Shown: piece after piece, positions 14,440 through 20,785 of the stretch
Layout: each line of letters starts with the position of its first letter
Numbering within the stretch: the stretch's first letter is position 1
Virus record (IMG/VR): IMGVR_UViG_3300047510_001349
Location: 1 to 24,972 of that record
Source of the DNA: a virus
Length of the DNA: 24,972 bases
Direction: 5' to 3' (one strand)
Translations under genes and position numbers: made by a program
The notes under the pieces: model-generated
The model's database searches: none
Told to the model about the DNA's origin: nothing
The model's input: only the letters and a program-made list of their open reading frames with translations

Positions 14440-14594
14440 TGGACCTCACATTTAGACAACACATTTTGTTATTATCTGCAATCACGGTATTTTATGATGA
14501 GGTTGCAAAGACTGATAATTCTGAAATGAAACACGAAATTATGGAACTTGCTGATATTATCCAAGAGTCCGCAGAGAAGATGAAAAATGCCTGA
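14439..14594 (+). CDS. 51-residue helical protein
   Basis: This short frame begins at an ATG in a TAATG overlap. It has an amphipathic N-terminal helix (LTFRQHILLLSAITVFYDEVA) and an acidic second helix (IMELADIIQESAEKMK). It overlaps the next gene by 8 nt. Function unknown. Confidence 0.58.
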   Translation: MDLTFRQHILLLSAITVFYDEVAKTDNSEMKHEIMELADIIQESAEKMKNA

Positions 14595-14859
14595 AATAGA
14601 CATATCAAAAGTTCTTATAGAAGGTGATACTGCAACCATTATGGGTGTAGAATATAAAAGAATGGAGAACAAAATGAGTCGCTTCACTGAAAATCCTGAT
14701 GAGATTGTGTTGAAGAATATTGATCTATTTCACCTGGAAAGTATGAATGAAAGAACACTATGGATTGGTGTATATGGTAAGGATGGTAAAATCTATCACT
14801 TAAACATTTCTGCAGATGGTGATAAACTAAAATACTATTGGAGTCAAGAGGCACCATAA
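14587..14859 (+). CDS. 90-residue beta-rich protein, unknown function
   Basis: It starts at an ATG inside the previous gene's last codons. An N-terminal TATIMGVEYKRME segment looks like a beta hairpin. The C-terminal half (TLWIGVYGKDGKIYHLNISA) is also beta rich. It is last in its operon: a terminator follows at 14892, inside the control region of the endonuclease gene. No family recognised. Confidence 0.68.
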   Translation: MPEIDISKVLIEGDTATIMGVEYKRMENKMSRFTENPDEIVLKNIDLFHLESMNERTLWIGVYGKDGKIYHLNISADGDKLKYYWSQEAP

Positions 14860-14891
14860 ATAACAATACCTGTAAGTCGCATTATAGGTGG

Positions 14892-14919
14892 AAAAGGTGC
14901 TTTCGGGCACCTTTTCTTA
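14892..14919 (+). terminator. Rho-independent terminator
   Basis: AAAAGGTGC, loop TTTCGG, GCACCTTTT, then CTTA. It ends the operon of small genes and lies within the larger inverted repeat. Confidence 0.8.
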
Positions 14920-14927
14920 TATAAATA
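14920..14927 (+). promoter_or_regulatory. T4-type late promoter TATAAATA
   Basis: An exact match to the T4 late -10 consensus, on the coding strand and 25 nt before the endonuclease ATG. Initiation would fall near 14933. Confidence 0.65.
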
Positions 14928-14952
14928 GTATTGCGACTTACAGAGTAGAACT

Positions 14953-15570
14953 ATGACTTCACAAAGTCCAAGAATATACACATATAAGATTACCTTTGAA
15001 GAAGTTCCTTACTATTACTATGGAGTTCATAAGGAAAAAAAGTTTGATGAGGAGTATTGGGGAACACCAGTAACAAATAAATGGTGTTGGGAACTTTATA
15101 CACCAAAGAAACAAATATTGGAAGTGTTTGATTATACTGATAATGGATGGGTGGAAGCAAATAGAATTGAAAAAATAATAATCAAACAATTTTATAATAC
15201 AGATAGATGGTGTTTGAATGAAAGTTGTGGTGGGGATATTTCGTTAGATATAAGAAGAAAAACTGGTAAAATAATCGGTAAAATGGTAGGCAAGAAAAAT
15301 GCTAAAAGAAACAAAGAACTTGGTGTTGCTATTTTTTCACTCACACCAGAACAATTGAGTGAAAATGGTAAAAAAGGAGCAGCAAAAGTAAAAGAACTTG
15401 GTCTTGGGATATTTGGAATGACTATGGAGCAAAAATTAAATGCCGCAAAAACTACAAACTCTCAAAGGTGGATGTGTGTTGAAACTGGTTTTATTACATC
15501 TTCTGGACCACTTACCAGATATCAACAAAAAAGAAATATAGACACTTCTAAACGAGTTAGAATATCATAA
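14953..15570 (+). CDS. GIY-YIG homing endonuclease with duplicated NUMOD-like motif
   Basis: This is a 205-residue protein. The nuclease domain opens with IYTYKITFEEVPYYYYGVHK, where Y9/Y11 and Y20-G24 stand for the GIY and YIG elements, and a conserved Glu-containing helix follows (EANRIEKIIIKQF). Two near-identical units, KELGVAIFSLTPEQ (121-134) and KELGLGIFGMTMEQ (148-161), are 27 residues apart and look like DNA-binding NUMOD-type modules. The end (CVETGFITSSGPLTRYQ) is a helix-turn-helix-like tail. Such freestanding enzymes (T4 Seg type) cut phage genomes lacking them and so spread. It stands alone between a terminator with late promoter and another terminator, as a mobile insert would. 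Confidence 0.85.
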   Translation: MTSQSPRIYTYKITFEEVPYYYYGVHKEKKFDEEYWGTPVTNKWCWELYTPKKQILEVFDYTDNGWVEANRIEKIIIKQFYNTDRWCLNESCGGDISLDIRRKTGKIIGKMVGKKNAKRNKELGVAIFSLTPEQLSENGKKGAAKVKELGLGIFGMTMEQKLNAAKTTNSQRWMCVETGFITSSGPLTRYQQKRNIDTSKRVRIS

Positions 15571-15591
15571 GGACACTTGAAGAACTGGCAT

Positions 15592-15617
15592 AAAGGCACT
15601 TTACAGGTGCCCTTTTT
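15592..15617 (+). terminator. Terminator overlapping a promoter
   Basis: GGCAC / GTGCC stem with a TTTACAG loop, flanked by AAA and TTTTT (one bulged C). The loop contains the -35 box of the next promoter. Confidence 0.75.
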
Positions 15618-15628
15618 GATGATATTAT
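15600..15628 (+). promoter_or_regulatory. Promoter embedded in terminator hairpin
   Basis: TTTACA (15600-15605), a 17-nt spacer and TATTAT (15623-15628). ACTGGCATA (15584-15592), a 7/9 match to ACTGTCACA, lies 39 bp ahead of the -10, the same spacing as in modules 1-3. It would drive the operon starting at 15651. Confidence 0.55.
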
Positions 15629-15650
15629 ACTTTTATAAGCAACCAAACTG

Positions 15651-15824
15651 ATGAACTACCTTTGTCTTGTTGATGGTCTTGTTGAGTATAGTAGCACCAG
15701 TTTGACTGATTTTGCTCATTACCAACTGATGTATGCCGAAGAACATCGTGATGCTAATGTAGAGTATCTTACTCTGACCGATGAAGAGTTTGATGCTTTG
15801 TTCCCTGTGGAGGATGAAGAGTGA
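15651..15824 (+). CDS. 57-residue acidic protein, unknown function
   Basis: This frame begins at an ATG about 16 nt after the expected transcription start. The protein is acidic, with an N-terminal beta-like LCLVDGLVEYSS and a C-terminus of DEEFDALFPVEDEE. It is coupled to the next gene by GTGA. No family recognised, though it resembles small cyanophage proteins. Confidence 0.68.
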   Translation: MNYLCLVDGLVEYSSTSLTDFAHYQLMYAEEHRDANVEYLTLTDEEFDALFPVEDEE

Positions 15825-16159
15825 GACTTGAAGAACCAACAAAATGGGAATATTTCCTTGATGGTTTCCGCAACATTCTGTGTATTATTGATTGTTATAA
15901 TGACGGTGATGAATGGGGTTATGATGAGTTCTGGGAAAGTTTAAGTATTGGTTGGTATAGAGAATATATCTTTCCTTATGATGACCCATACAATCTAACT
16001 ATCAGCCCAGAACGTAAGTTGAGATTAGCACAAGAACTACCAACATTTTATGTTTCAGAAGAAGCATATGATGAACTGATAGAAGCAATTAATAGTCCTC
16101 CAAAACCATCACAGGGACTGATTAACCTTATGAACCGTAAAGTACCTTGGGAAGAATGA
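15821..16159 (+). CDS. 112-residue protein with DUF1778/TacA-like C-terminal tail
   Basis: It starts at GTG in a GTGA overlap, with GGAGGA 6 nt upstream, a strong site that supports this start. The first 70 residues are acidic and aromatic (DGDEWGYDEFWESL). The last 36 residues (YVSEEAYDELIEAI, then SPPKPSQGLINLM and PWEE) follow the PP-x-P-x-x-x-L pattern of the toxin-neutralising tail of DUF1778 antitoxins. The DNA-binding half of such antitoxins is not visible and no acetyltransferase toxin is adjacent. It might neutralise a host toxin; this is inference. Confidence 0.75.
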   Translation: MRLEEPTKWEYFLDGFRNILCIIDCYNDGDEWGYDEFWESLSIGWYREYIFPYDDPYNLTISPERKLRLAQELPTFYVSEEAYDELIEAINSPPKPSQGLINLMNRKVPWEE

Positions 16160-16329
16160 CTGATAAATCTAAAATGTTCTACAACATTTGGTGTTGTGCT
16201 TATAACCGACGAACACTATATAAAGGAACTGCAAGAGAACACAGAGAACACGAAACCGTGAGAATGTGTTTAGATATGAAAGACGTGAAGTTCTATCAGT
16301 TTGATACAGAAAGACCGCACTACATCTAA
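16156..16329 (+). CDS. 57-residue basic protein, unknown function
   Basis: ATG 16156 (ATGA overlap) is preferred to TTG 16147. The chain has Cys-Cys in FYNIWCCAYNRRTLY and a basic/His middle (GTAREHREHETVRM). An almost parallel sequence (CAVYRSNLYFEEKDLDRHAREHT) is in the protein at 18225, so the two are probably paralogues. Function unknown. Confidence 0.68.
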   Translation: MTDKSKMFYNIWCCAYNRRTLYKGTAREHREHETVRMCLDMKDVKFYQFDTERPHYI

Positions 16330-16628
16330 TGACCTGGCCTCAATACATCTTCCAACACCTTATACCAACTTGGTTCTTTTCCTTTAAGCATAACTTTAGG
16401 ATTTGGAGTGACTTGATGACTTCAAATTATGAGAGTTATGCACTAATGCGAGAAGATGACCCAGAGGAAGAATGTAAAGAATGGTTCTGGACTTCTCTGA
16501 ATGAAGACGACACATATTCAAAAGATTTTCTTGAGTATCTACAGCAAATGGTAGATGATATTGAAAGTGGAAAGGTTAAGACTTATACTTTAGATGAGAT
16601 AAGTGACCTTTTTAAGGAGGAAGACTGA
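16329..16628 (+). CDS. 99-residue protein with amphipathic N-terminus
   Basis: It starts TAATG. The N-terminus (WPQYIFQHLIPTWFFSF) is aromatic and amphipathic, so membrane contact is possible. The rest is acidic (REDDPEEECKEWFW, FLEYLQQMVDDIESG). The second half resembles conserved small cyanophage proteins I recall. The next gene follows with a TGATG overlap. Function unknown. Confidence 0.72.
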   Translation: MTWPQYIFQHLIPTWFFSFKHNFRIWSDLMTSNYESYALMREDDPEEECKEWFWTSLNEDDTYSKDFLEYLQQMVDDIESGKVKTYTLDEISDLFKEED

Positions 16629-17023
16629 TGGGAATGTATGATACTATCCGTTCTTCATATGACTTGGGAGAACAATTTACAAATGTAGAGTTACAAACAA
16701 AGGATATTGAAGAATGTTATGGTGGCACAATGACTGACTACTGGATAGACCCAGCAGGTTATTTGTGGTGCGGTGATTATACTAACACTGCTGCTATGGA
16801 AATCTATGAGGAAGGACACCCAAAGTATAATGCTGATAAGTCGTGGTTGAACTTTGAGTGGATACCTACAGGAATTCACGGTAAGTATAGAGTTCATCCA
16901 ATTACAAAATACGTAGAGATTTACGCTGCTAAATGGGACGGTGAATGGGCTGACTGGCCCCGTTGCAGAATCCACTTCAAGTATGGTAGAGTGGTTGAGC
17001 ACGAACATCTCCCCAGAAATTGA
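16628..17023 (+). CDS. 131-residue conserved phage protein (MGMYDTI family), unknown function
   Basis: A strong ribosome site (AAGGAGG) precedes the ATG. The N-terminus MGMYDTIRSSYDLG and the motifs TDYWIDPAGYLWCGDY, HGKYRVHPITKYVEIY and WPRCRIHFKYG recur in many phage and bacterial proteins that I recall as hypothetical, with a compact beta-rich domain. No catalytic residue is identified. The following gene starts at TTG in a 4-nt overlap. In related phages these two genes tend to be neighbours, from memory. Confidence 0.82.
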   Translation: MGMYDTIRSSYDLGEQFTNVELQTKDIEECYGGTMTDYWIDPAGYLWCGDYTNTAAMEIYEEGHPKYNADKSWLNFEWIPTGIHGKYRVHPITKYVEIYAAKWDGEWADWPRCRIHFKYGRVVEHEHLPRN

Positions 17024-17337
17024 TTTCTACAGAACTATTCCCCTACGAAAATCACCCATACAGATTAGAGTTTGGTGAAAAGAAAAACCCTACAGTCTGT
17101 TTCTTTTCGTGTGAAGAACACTTGCAAAAATACCTCACACGGTATAAACTGGATGAGAGAACTATTAAACTTGATTACCGTGATGGAGAACCCGTTGAGT
17201 CTGGTAAAAAACAGCAGAACAGTATACAGAAAAGACCTAGAAAGACCAGTGACCGAAGTTCTGGTACAAGTAAAGGACGAACCACCCTCGTGGATTCCCC
17301 TAGAAACACTACTAGCCCTACAAAGCGTAAGAAATGA
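17020..17337 (+). CDS. 105-residue basic-tailed protein, TTG start
   Basis: The only start that fits is TTG at 17020 in a TTGA overlap with the previous stop. Residues 1-57 form a small acidic domain (LFPYENHPYRLEFG, CFFSCEEHLQKYL, TIKLDYRDGEPV). Residues 60-105 are Lys/Arg/Ser/Thr rich with KRPRKTSDRSSGTSKGRTT and a KRKK end, and are likely disordered and nucleic-acid binding. A competing frame covers the same bases but lacks such domain structure. Function unknown. Confidence 0.72.
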   Translation: MISTELFPYENHPYRLEFGEKKNPTVCFFSCEEHLQKYLTRYKLDERTIKLDYRDGEPVESGKKQQNSIQKRPRKTSDRSSGTSKGRTTLVDSPRNTTSPTKRKK

Positions 17338-17501
17338 CATCCAAAACTAATCTTATTCTTGCTCTGCAGCAAGTAGAAAACATTGGTAATCTTGTGCGAG
17401 AGAATAACTATGAAGCATTTTTTACTTCACATCTTTTGCCTATTAAATTTGAACTTGAACGACAACTAACACTACAAAAGAATGGAAAAGAAACTATATG
17501 A
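17334..17501 (+). CDS. 55-residue helical protein, unknown function
   Basis: This short frame starts at an ATG in an ATGA overlap and ends 20 nt inside the next gene. It is helical (LILALQQVENIGNLVRENNY, FELERQLTLQKN). Function unknown; support comes from position and coupling. Confidence 0.55.
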   Translation: MTSKTNLILALQQVENIGNLVRENNYEAFFTSHLLPIKFELERQLTLQKNGKETI

Positions 17502-17688
17502 TGATGCCTTCTATGTGGAGGAAAAGAAGTATGGGCTTTGGACCTCATCAGATAAAGAAGGTAATGGTATTATCACATCACTAACTGAGGAGCAGTGTGT
17601 TAGGTCTACACGATGGTATTTGAAAGCAAAGCAGGAGGGATTTGAGGAAACGCAAACATACGATGGCGAAGTAGGAGGCAAACTCTAA
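17482..17688 (+). CDS. 68-residue protein, unknown function
   Basis: It starts at an ATG overlapping the gene before. A beta-hairpin-like N-terminus (FYVEEKKYGLWTSSDK) is followed by a helix (TRWYLKAKQEGFEE) and an acidic end. Stop at 17686, 10 nt before the next gene. No family recognised. Confidence 0.68.
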   Translation: MEKKLYDDAFYVEEKKYGLWTSSDKEGNGIITSLTEEQCVRSTRWYLKAKQEGFEETQTYDGEVGGKL

Positions 17689-17698
17689 ATATCAGAAG

Positions 17699-17923
17699 AT
17701 GCCTATTCTTCGGATGGAAGAACTGCATAAAGGAGATACCGTTAAGTTTGTTGGTTGCTCCAAAGAACAGATAAACTGGGGCAACAATGATGACCCAAAT
17801 AAACTACTTTTCGTTGGTGATAAGTATATCATTGAAAAAGTAGAAGTCCATTCATACCACACAAAATTGACACTTCGCGGTGTTTATGGTAGATTTAACT
17901 CAACTTGTTTTAAAAAAGTATGA
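17699..17923 (+). CDS. 74-residue small beta-barrel-like protein
   Basis: The pattern KGDTVKFVGCS, then LFVGDKYIIEKVEVH and TLRGVYGRFN is that of an SH3-like or Tudor-like barrel: short strands with a GD turn near the start. Such domains often bind RNA, DNA or a protein partner. The specific family is not identified. Ends in an ATGA overlap. Confidence 0.68.
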   Translation: MPILRMEELHKGDTVKFVGCSKEQINWGNNDDPNKLLFVGDKYIIEKVEVHSYHTKLTLRGVYGRFNSTCFKKV

Positions 17924-18054
17924 CTACAAGAACTTTTATTGACAAAAATGGAAACAGTTGGGAGTGGGAAGAAACTCCCGAAACTGTTGAAGCACTCAAA
18001 CAATTACATAATACTGTGAAGCAAGTAAATGAACAGCAAACCACTAACGCCTGA
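17920..18054 (+). CDS. 44-residue protein, unknown function
   Basis: This short frame starts in an ATGA overlap and runs 26 nt into the next gene. FIDKNGNSWEWEETPETVEA looks like a beta hairpin followed by a helix (LKQLHNTVKQVN). Function unknown. Confidence 0.55.
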   Translation: MTTRTFIDKNGNSWEWEETPETVEALKQLHNTVKQVNEQQTTNA

Positions 18055-18259
18055 AGAAGTCCAGGTAGCAGCAGAGCAATTCTTTCCACTATTTGATATT
18101 GTTCGCAATCGTATGCCCGAAAGTGCTACTATAGAAGACACACTGAAAGTAATGGAAACTGTCTGTGGTCTCGCACACAAACTTCGAGCAGAGGAAGAGA
18201 AAATCAAGTTCGGATTTAATAAGAATGAAACTAACACCGAACCAGCAACTGTGGGCTGA
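18029..18259 (+). CDS. 76-residue helical protein, unknown function
   Basis: The chain is helical (TPEEVQVAAEQFFPLFDIV, IEDTLKVMETVCGLAHKL). It overlaps the genes on each side (26 and 35 nt), using a different frame from each. No family recognised. Confidence 0.68.
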   Translation: MNSKPLTPEEVQVAAEQFFPLFDIVRNRMPESATIEDTLKVMETVCGLAHKLRAEEEKIKFGFNKNETNTEPATVG

Positions 18260-18392
18260 TGTGTTTAGATGTGCTGTCTATCGGTCTAATCTTTACTTTG
18301 AAGAGAAAGACCTTGATAGGCACGCAAGAGAGCACACAACAGCAATTTTAGCACTTCAAAAGGGTGAAAAATTTTGGATGAAATTTCTGTAG
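18225..18392 (+). CDS. 55-residue protein related to the one at 16156
   Basis: The internal ATG at 18225 is the likely start; the frame extends to 18165 but that part shadows the previous gene. FRCAVYRSNLYFEEKDLDRH resembles IWCCAYNRRTLYKGTAREH in the 57-residue protein at 16156, which suggests an old duplication. Function unknown. Confidence 0.62.
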   Translation: MKLTPNQQLWADVFRCAVYRSNLYFEEKDLDRHAREHTTAILALQKGEKFWMKFL

Positions 18393-18544
18393 AGTATCAA
18401 TACCACGTTTTTGATGAAACAACTCCTTGGTATGAATGGTTAATGTATTGTGAAATCTGCCATCAATTAGACGTTCCAGGTCAACCTTCCCTGGGACGTT
18501 TTATGGCATATCGTAGATATTTAAAATCTGTTGGATTATTATAA
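18374..18544 (+). CDS. 56-residue protein, TTG start
   Basis: The frame is closed by TGA at 18365, so TTG at 18374 is the first usable start. It begins 19 nt inside the previous gene and ends TAATG. The sequence (TPWYEWLMYCEICHQLDVPG, SLGRFMAYRRYLKSVG) looks like a real globular or helix-turn-helix-sized unit and has normal codon use. It fills a gap of about 150 nt. Function unknown. Confidence 0.55.
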   Translation: MDEISVEYQYHVFDETTPWYEWLMYCEICHQLDVPGQPSLGRFMAYRRYLKSVGLL

Positions 18545-18768
18545 TGATTCGTAAATTTATCAAATGGTTTATCACACCTTCACCTAAGCCTATTGTTGAA
18601 GATGTTGACTTGTATGCTAAAATTGTAGAACTTGAGAATCGGATTGCAGACCTAGAATGTGAAAATGTGGAGACATCAAATTGTCTTTATGAACTATCAA
18701 ATCATATTGAGGCAGTTGATGCTCGTATAGATATTTTGTCCGTTGAAGCATTTACAAAAAATGTATGA
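18544..18768 (+). CDS. 74-residue coiled-coil protein
   Basis: A basic amphipathic N-terminus (MIRKFIKWFITPSPKP) is followed by a long helix with hydrophobic heptads (LYAKIVELENRIADLECE). It may sit at the membrane surface and oligomerise. It starts TAATG and ends overlapping the next gene by 8 nt. Confidence 0.68.
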   Translation: MIRKFIKWFITPSPKPIVEDVDLYAKIVELENRIADLECENVETSNCLYELSNHIEAVDARIDILSVEAFTKNV

Positions 18769-18934
18769 ACTCGACGATTTTGAAAAAGCACTGTCACATT
18801 TTGGAAAAAGAGTTGAAATCATTATTGCACTTGAAATGGGTGGAAAGTTAAATGCTGAAGCTGCTTACAAGAATATTAAATATGAACTCAGAGAACTCAA
18901 AAAACTTAGAAAGAAGCACAACAAGGAGATGTAG
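18761..18934 (+). CDS. 57-residue helical protein, conserved type
   Basis: ATG 18761 is chosen over an in-frame TTG at 18743. MYELDDFEKALSHFGKRV, then IIIALEMGGKLNAEAAY and a basic end KKLRKKHNKEM look like a two- or three-helix protein I recall as frequent in cyanophage genomes. Function unknown. Confidence 0.7.
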   Translation: MYELDDFEKALSHFGKRVEIIIALEMGGKLNAEAAYKNIKYELRELKKLRKKHNKEM

Positions 18935-19052
18935 TAATTGTGGTGAAGTAAAACCACTTGATGAAAATCACTACCAACCTCTAAAACATTTCAAAGAACA
19001 CTTTTCGTTCTATTGCAACGAGTGTAACAAACCCAAACCCAAAGAAGATTGA
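18882..19052 (+). CDS. Small zinc ribbon protein
   Basis: RRCSNCGEVKP (C-x2-C) and FSFYCNECNKPKP (C-x2-C), about 30 residues apart, form a four-Cys zinc site. The 56-residue frame can start at ATG 18882 or 18852; both overlap the previous gene, and 18882 gives the shorter overlap. Such ribbons often bind DNA, RNA polymerase or a nuclease partner. No second domain is present. Confidence 0.65.
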   Translation: MNSENSKNLERSTTRRCSNCGEVKPLDENHYQPLKHFKEHFSFYCNECNKPKPKED

Positions 19053-19054
19053 TT

Positions 19055-19846
19055 ATGACTGACTTTGATTATAAAAAGTATTCACTTGAAAAACTTGAAA
19101 CTTGGGTGAGAGATGCTGTGTCTTCTGCAGAAGCATCTCCGCACGAAATTTATGAAACCATCACAAAAGTTGTGAAGGACGAATACTATTACTTCAAAAA
19201 CCAAACAAGTCGTCTTTATGAACTTCTTAGTTTATTGAATGGTTTTGGTAAGAGTCAATATGAATCTATTTCTGACCCTGACTTGTGGGATACTATTAAA
19301 GATAGAGAATATTATGAAGGATGGGATTATAAATTAACTTGTGATAAAGATGATAAGTCTCCCGAGTGTCAAAAAGCCTGGAATGATTTCTGGGAAGAGA
19401 ACTATTATCCTGAAGAACATTCGCAATACTCTAAAGAAACAGTAGATGATGGTATGCGTCCTTGGGGTCATAGTGATTTGGAATATCTTGCCAACTCTGT
19501 TCTAACTGAAGACCGCATTAGTAATTTTCCTGGAGAACAATACTCTGAAGAAGAACTAAACGCGATGTGTGATAGAGCAGCATCGCAACAAGAGAAAGAA
19601 AAGTGCCGTGAATATAACCTACGGGAAGCAGAGTATTATGATAAGAGAGCAAAGCTTGACGCAGAGCAAGATAAAGTGGTAAAATGGCAACTACCTGTTG
19701 AAGTTGACGGATTAACTGGTGATTGTTTTATTCAATTCCCAGATGATTTGTTGGAAGCAGCGAATCTAAAAGAAGGCGACCAAGTAGAATGGGTTGACCT
19801 TAAAAATGGTAATTATGAATTGAGGAAAGTAAATGGCACTAAGTGA
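19055..19846 (+). CDS. 263-residue protein with AbrB/MazE-like C-terminal domain
   Basis: ATG 19055 is preferred to TTG 19049. The N-terminal domain (LEKLETWVRDAVSSAEASP, EIYETITKVVKDEYYYFKN) is helical and familiar from cyanophage proteins. The middle (about 85-205) is acidic and Tyr/Trp rich with many Glu/Lys. Residues 217-263 match the swapped-hairpin AbrB fold (GDCFIQFPDDLLEAANLKEG, then DQVEWVDL and YELRKV). AbrB/MazE domains bind DNA as dimers and serve as transition regulators or antitoxins. It may be a phage transcription regulator; no partner toxin is adjacent. Confidence 0.8.
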   Translation: MTDFDYKKYSLEKLETWVRDAVSSAEASPHEIYETITKVVKDEYYYFKNQTSRLYELLSLLNGFGKSQYESISDPDLWDTIKDREYYEGWDYKLTCDKDDKSPECQKAWNDFWEENYYPEEHSQYSKETVDDGMRPWGHSDLEYLANSVLTEDRISNFPGEQYSEEELNAMCDRAASQQEKEKCREYNLREAEYYDKRAKLDAEQDKVVKWQLPVEVDGLTGDCFIQFPDDLLEAANLKEGDQVEWVDLKNGNYELRKVNGTK

Positions 19847-20063
19847 ATCCGTAGAACAAAGCTTAAAAGAAGCAGAATCAAATTTGAGAAATGCTCTTGC
19901 ATATTCTGCAAGACAAGAAAAACCTTTTGTAAGTCGTGAGATTTCGGAGATGATTTGTCGAATTGATAGTCTAATCAAAACCGACCAACTCCTAGATACA
20001 CTTGAAAATAGAATGAAAGGATTGGGTGATGATAAAGGTTCTTTTGGAACTTTCTTTAGTTAA
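19833..20063 (+). CDS. 76-residue helical protein, unknown function
   Basis: It starts at an ATG 14 nt inside the previous gene. It is predicted fully helical (VEQSLKEAESNLRNALAYSA, ISEMICRIDSLIKT) with a Gly-rich end. It is last in its operon; a 94-nt gap follows that holds only a weak late-promoter-like CTTAAATA (20112-20119). Confidence 0.7.
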   Translation: MALSESVEQSLKEAESNLRNALAYSARQEKPFVSREISEMICRIDSLIKTDQLLDTLENRMKGLGDDKGSFGTFFS

Positions 20064-20157
20064 GAACTGTTAATACACTCTAAAGACAATATTAAGAAAC
20101 CGCACATCTTGCTTAAATACTGTTAGGATATGAAGACAAACGCGGGAGCAAAACAGT

Positions 20158-20322
20158 ATGACTCTTCCATCAAGGGGACAAGAGAATCTAACAGAAGATG
20201 AATGGTATAGAATGACCGCACTTAAAAATGTAATCAATCAAAGACCAGCAGCAGTTGTCCCAGAAAAAATGGAAGAGTTTACTGAGTATTTGGTGAGAAG
20301 TTTAAAAGAAAAGGGTGGTTGA
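20158..20322 (+). CDS. 54-residue conserved-type protein
   Basis: This frame begins at an ATG with GGGAG upstream. LPSRGQENLTEDEWYRMTAL and VVPEKMEEFTEYLVRSL form two helices and resemble a small protein I recall in many cyanophages. Its TGA overlaps the first base of repeat copy 2. Function unknown. Confidence 0.65.
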   Translation: MTLPSRGQENLTEDEWYRMTALKNVINQRPAAVVPEKMEEFTEYLVRSLKEKGG

Positions 20323-20359
20323 ATTAAAGTTACTTAGCTCCAAAGTGGACCTATAGTGT
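20322..20359 (+). repeat. 38-bp intergenic promoter-like element, copy 2
   Basis: AATTAAAGTTACTTAGCTC, then CAAAGTGGAC, then CTATAGTGT. TTACTT (20330-20335), a 16-bp spacer and TATAGT (20352-20357). Initiation near 20364 would leave about 11 nt before the ATG at 20375. The dyad AGCTCCA-AAG-TGGACCT is nearly complete here. Confidence 0.82.
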
Positions 20360-20374
20360 AAGCACATCATTGAA

Positions 20375-20785
20375 ATGGCAACTCGCGGACGAATCGGACT
20401 GGAACTGAAAGACGGTTCTATTCTTTCGGTTTATCATCATTGGGACTCTTATGAATCCTGGTTGGGTCGTATTCTCACCACTCACTACAACTCTTATGAG
20501 AAAGCTGCAGAGTTGATTGATGGTGGAGATATGAGTTCTGCGTGGACTAATGCAGGTTTCAACAATGAAACTGTCGCACAAGGTCCGCTGTATTATTCTC
20601 AACGCGGTGATGATTGCCCCCCTCGCCTTGATGCTGACCTCTGTGAGTTTCTGCTGCCTGATAATAGCGAAGAGTATGCCTATGTCTTCCGCAATAGTGA
20701 GTGGGTATGCTATAATATGAATCAGTTTGACGACAGCAAACTGCCTGAAGTTGTTGAAATCCCTAGTGGAGCACTTGCAGTATGA
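20375..20785 (+). CDS. 136-residue conserved cyanophage-type protein, unknown function
   Basis: MATRGRIGLELKDGSILSVY, HHWDSYESWLGRIL, AAELIDGGDMSSAW and a C-terminal EYAYVFRNSEWVCYN recur in proteins I recall from many marine phages and some bacteria. It is probably a compact alpha/beta domain. There is no confident catalytic assignment. It sits directly behind repeat copy 2, so it should be strongly transcribed early and head an operon that runs to the endonuclease gene region. Confidence 0.82.
   Translation: MATRGRIGLELKDGSILSVYHHWDSYESWLGRILTTHYNSYEKAAELIDGGDMSSAWTNAGFNNETVAQGPLYYSQRGDDCPPRLDADLCEFLLPDNSEEYAYVFRNSEWVCYNMNQFDDSKLPEVVEIPSGALAV

Larger units (their letters stand above)
14870..14943 (+). 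promoter_or_regulatory. Inverted repeat around a late promoter, upstream of GIY-YIG gene 1
   Basis: CTGTAAGTCGCA (14870-14881) and TGCGACTTACAG (14932-14943) are perfectly complementary over 12 bp and separated by 50 nt. The loop contains a terminator hairpin and the late promoter TATAAATA. The right arm ends 9 nt before the endonuclease ATG. A transcript coming from upstream would fold over the translation start; a transcript from the internal late promoter would lack the left arm and stay open. Confidence 0.6.

Noticed and set aside
17072-17350. 92-residue ORF in another frame over the basic-tailed gene
   Set aside because: The frame from 17020 has a domain-like N-terminus and a 4-nt overlap with the gene before; both cannot be the main product.
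20064-20157. Promoter in the 94-nt gap before the 54-residue gene
   Set aside because: No -35/-10 pair with proper spacing; only a 6/8 late-promoter match (CTTAAATA) remains, too weak to list as a feature.
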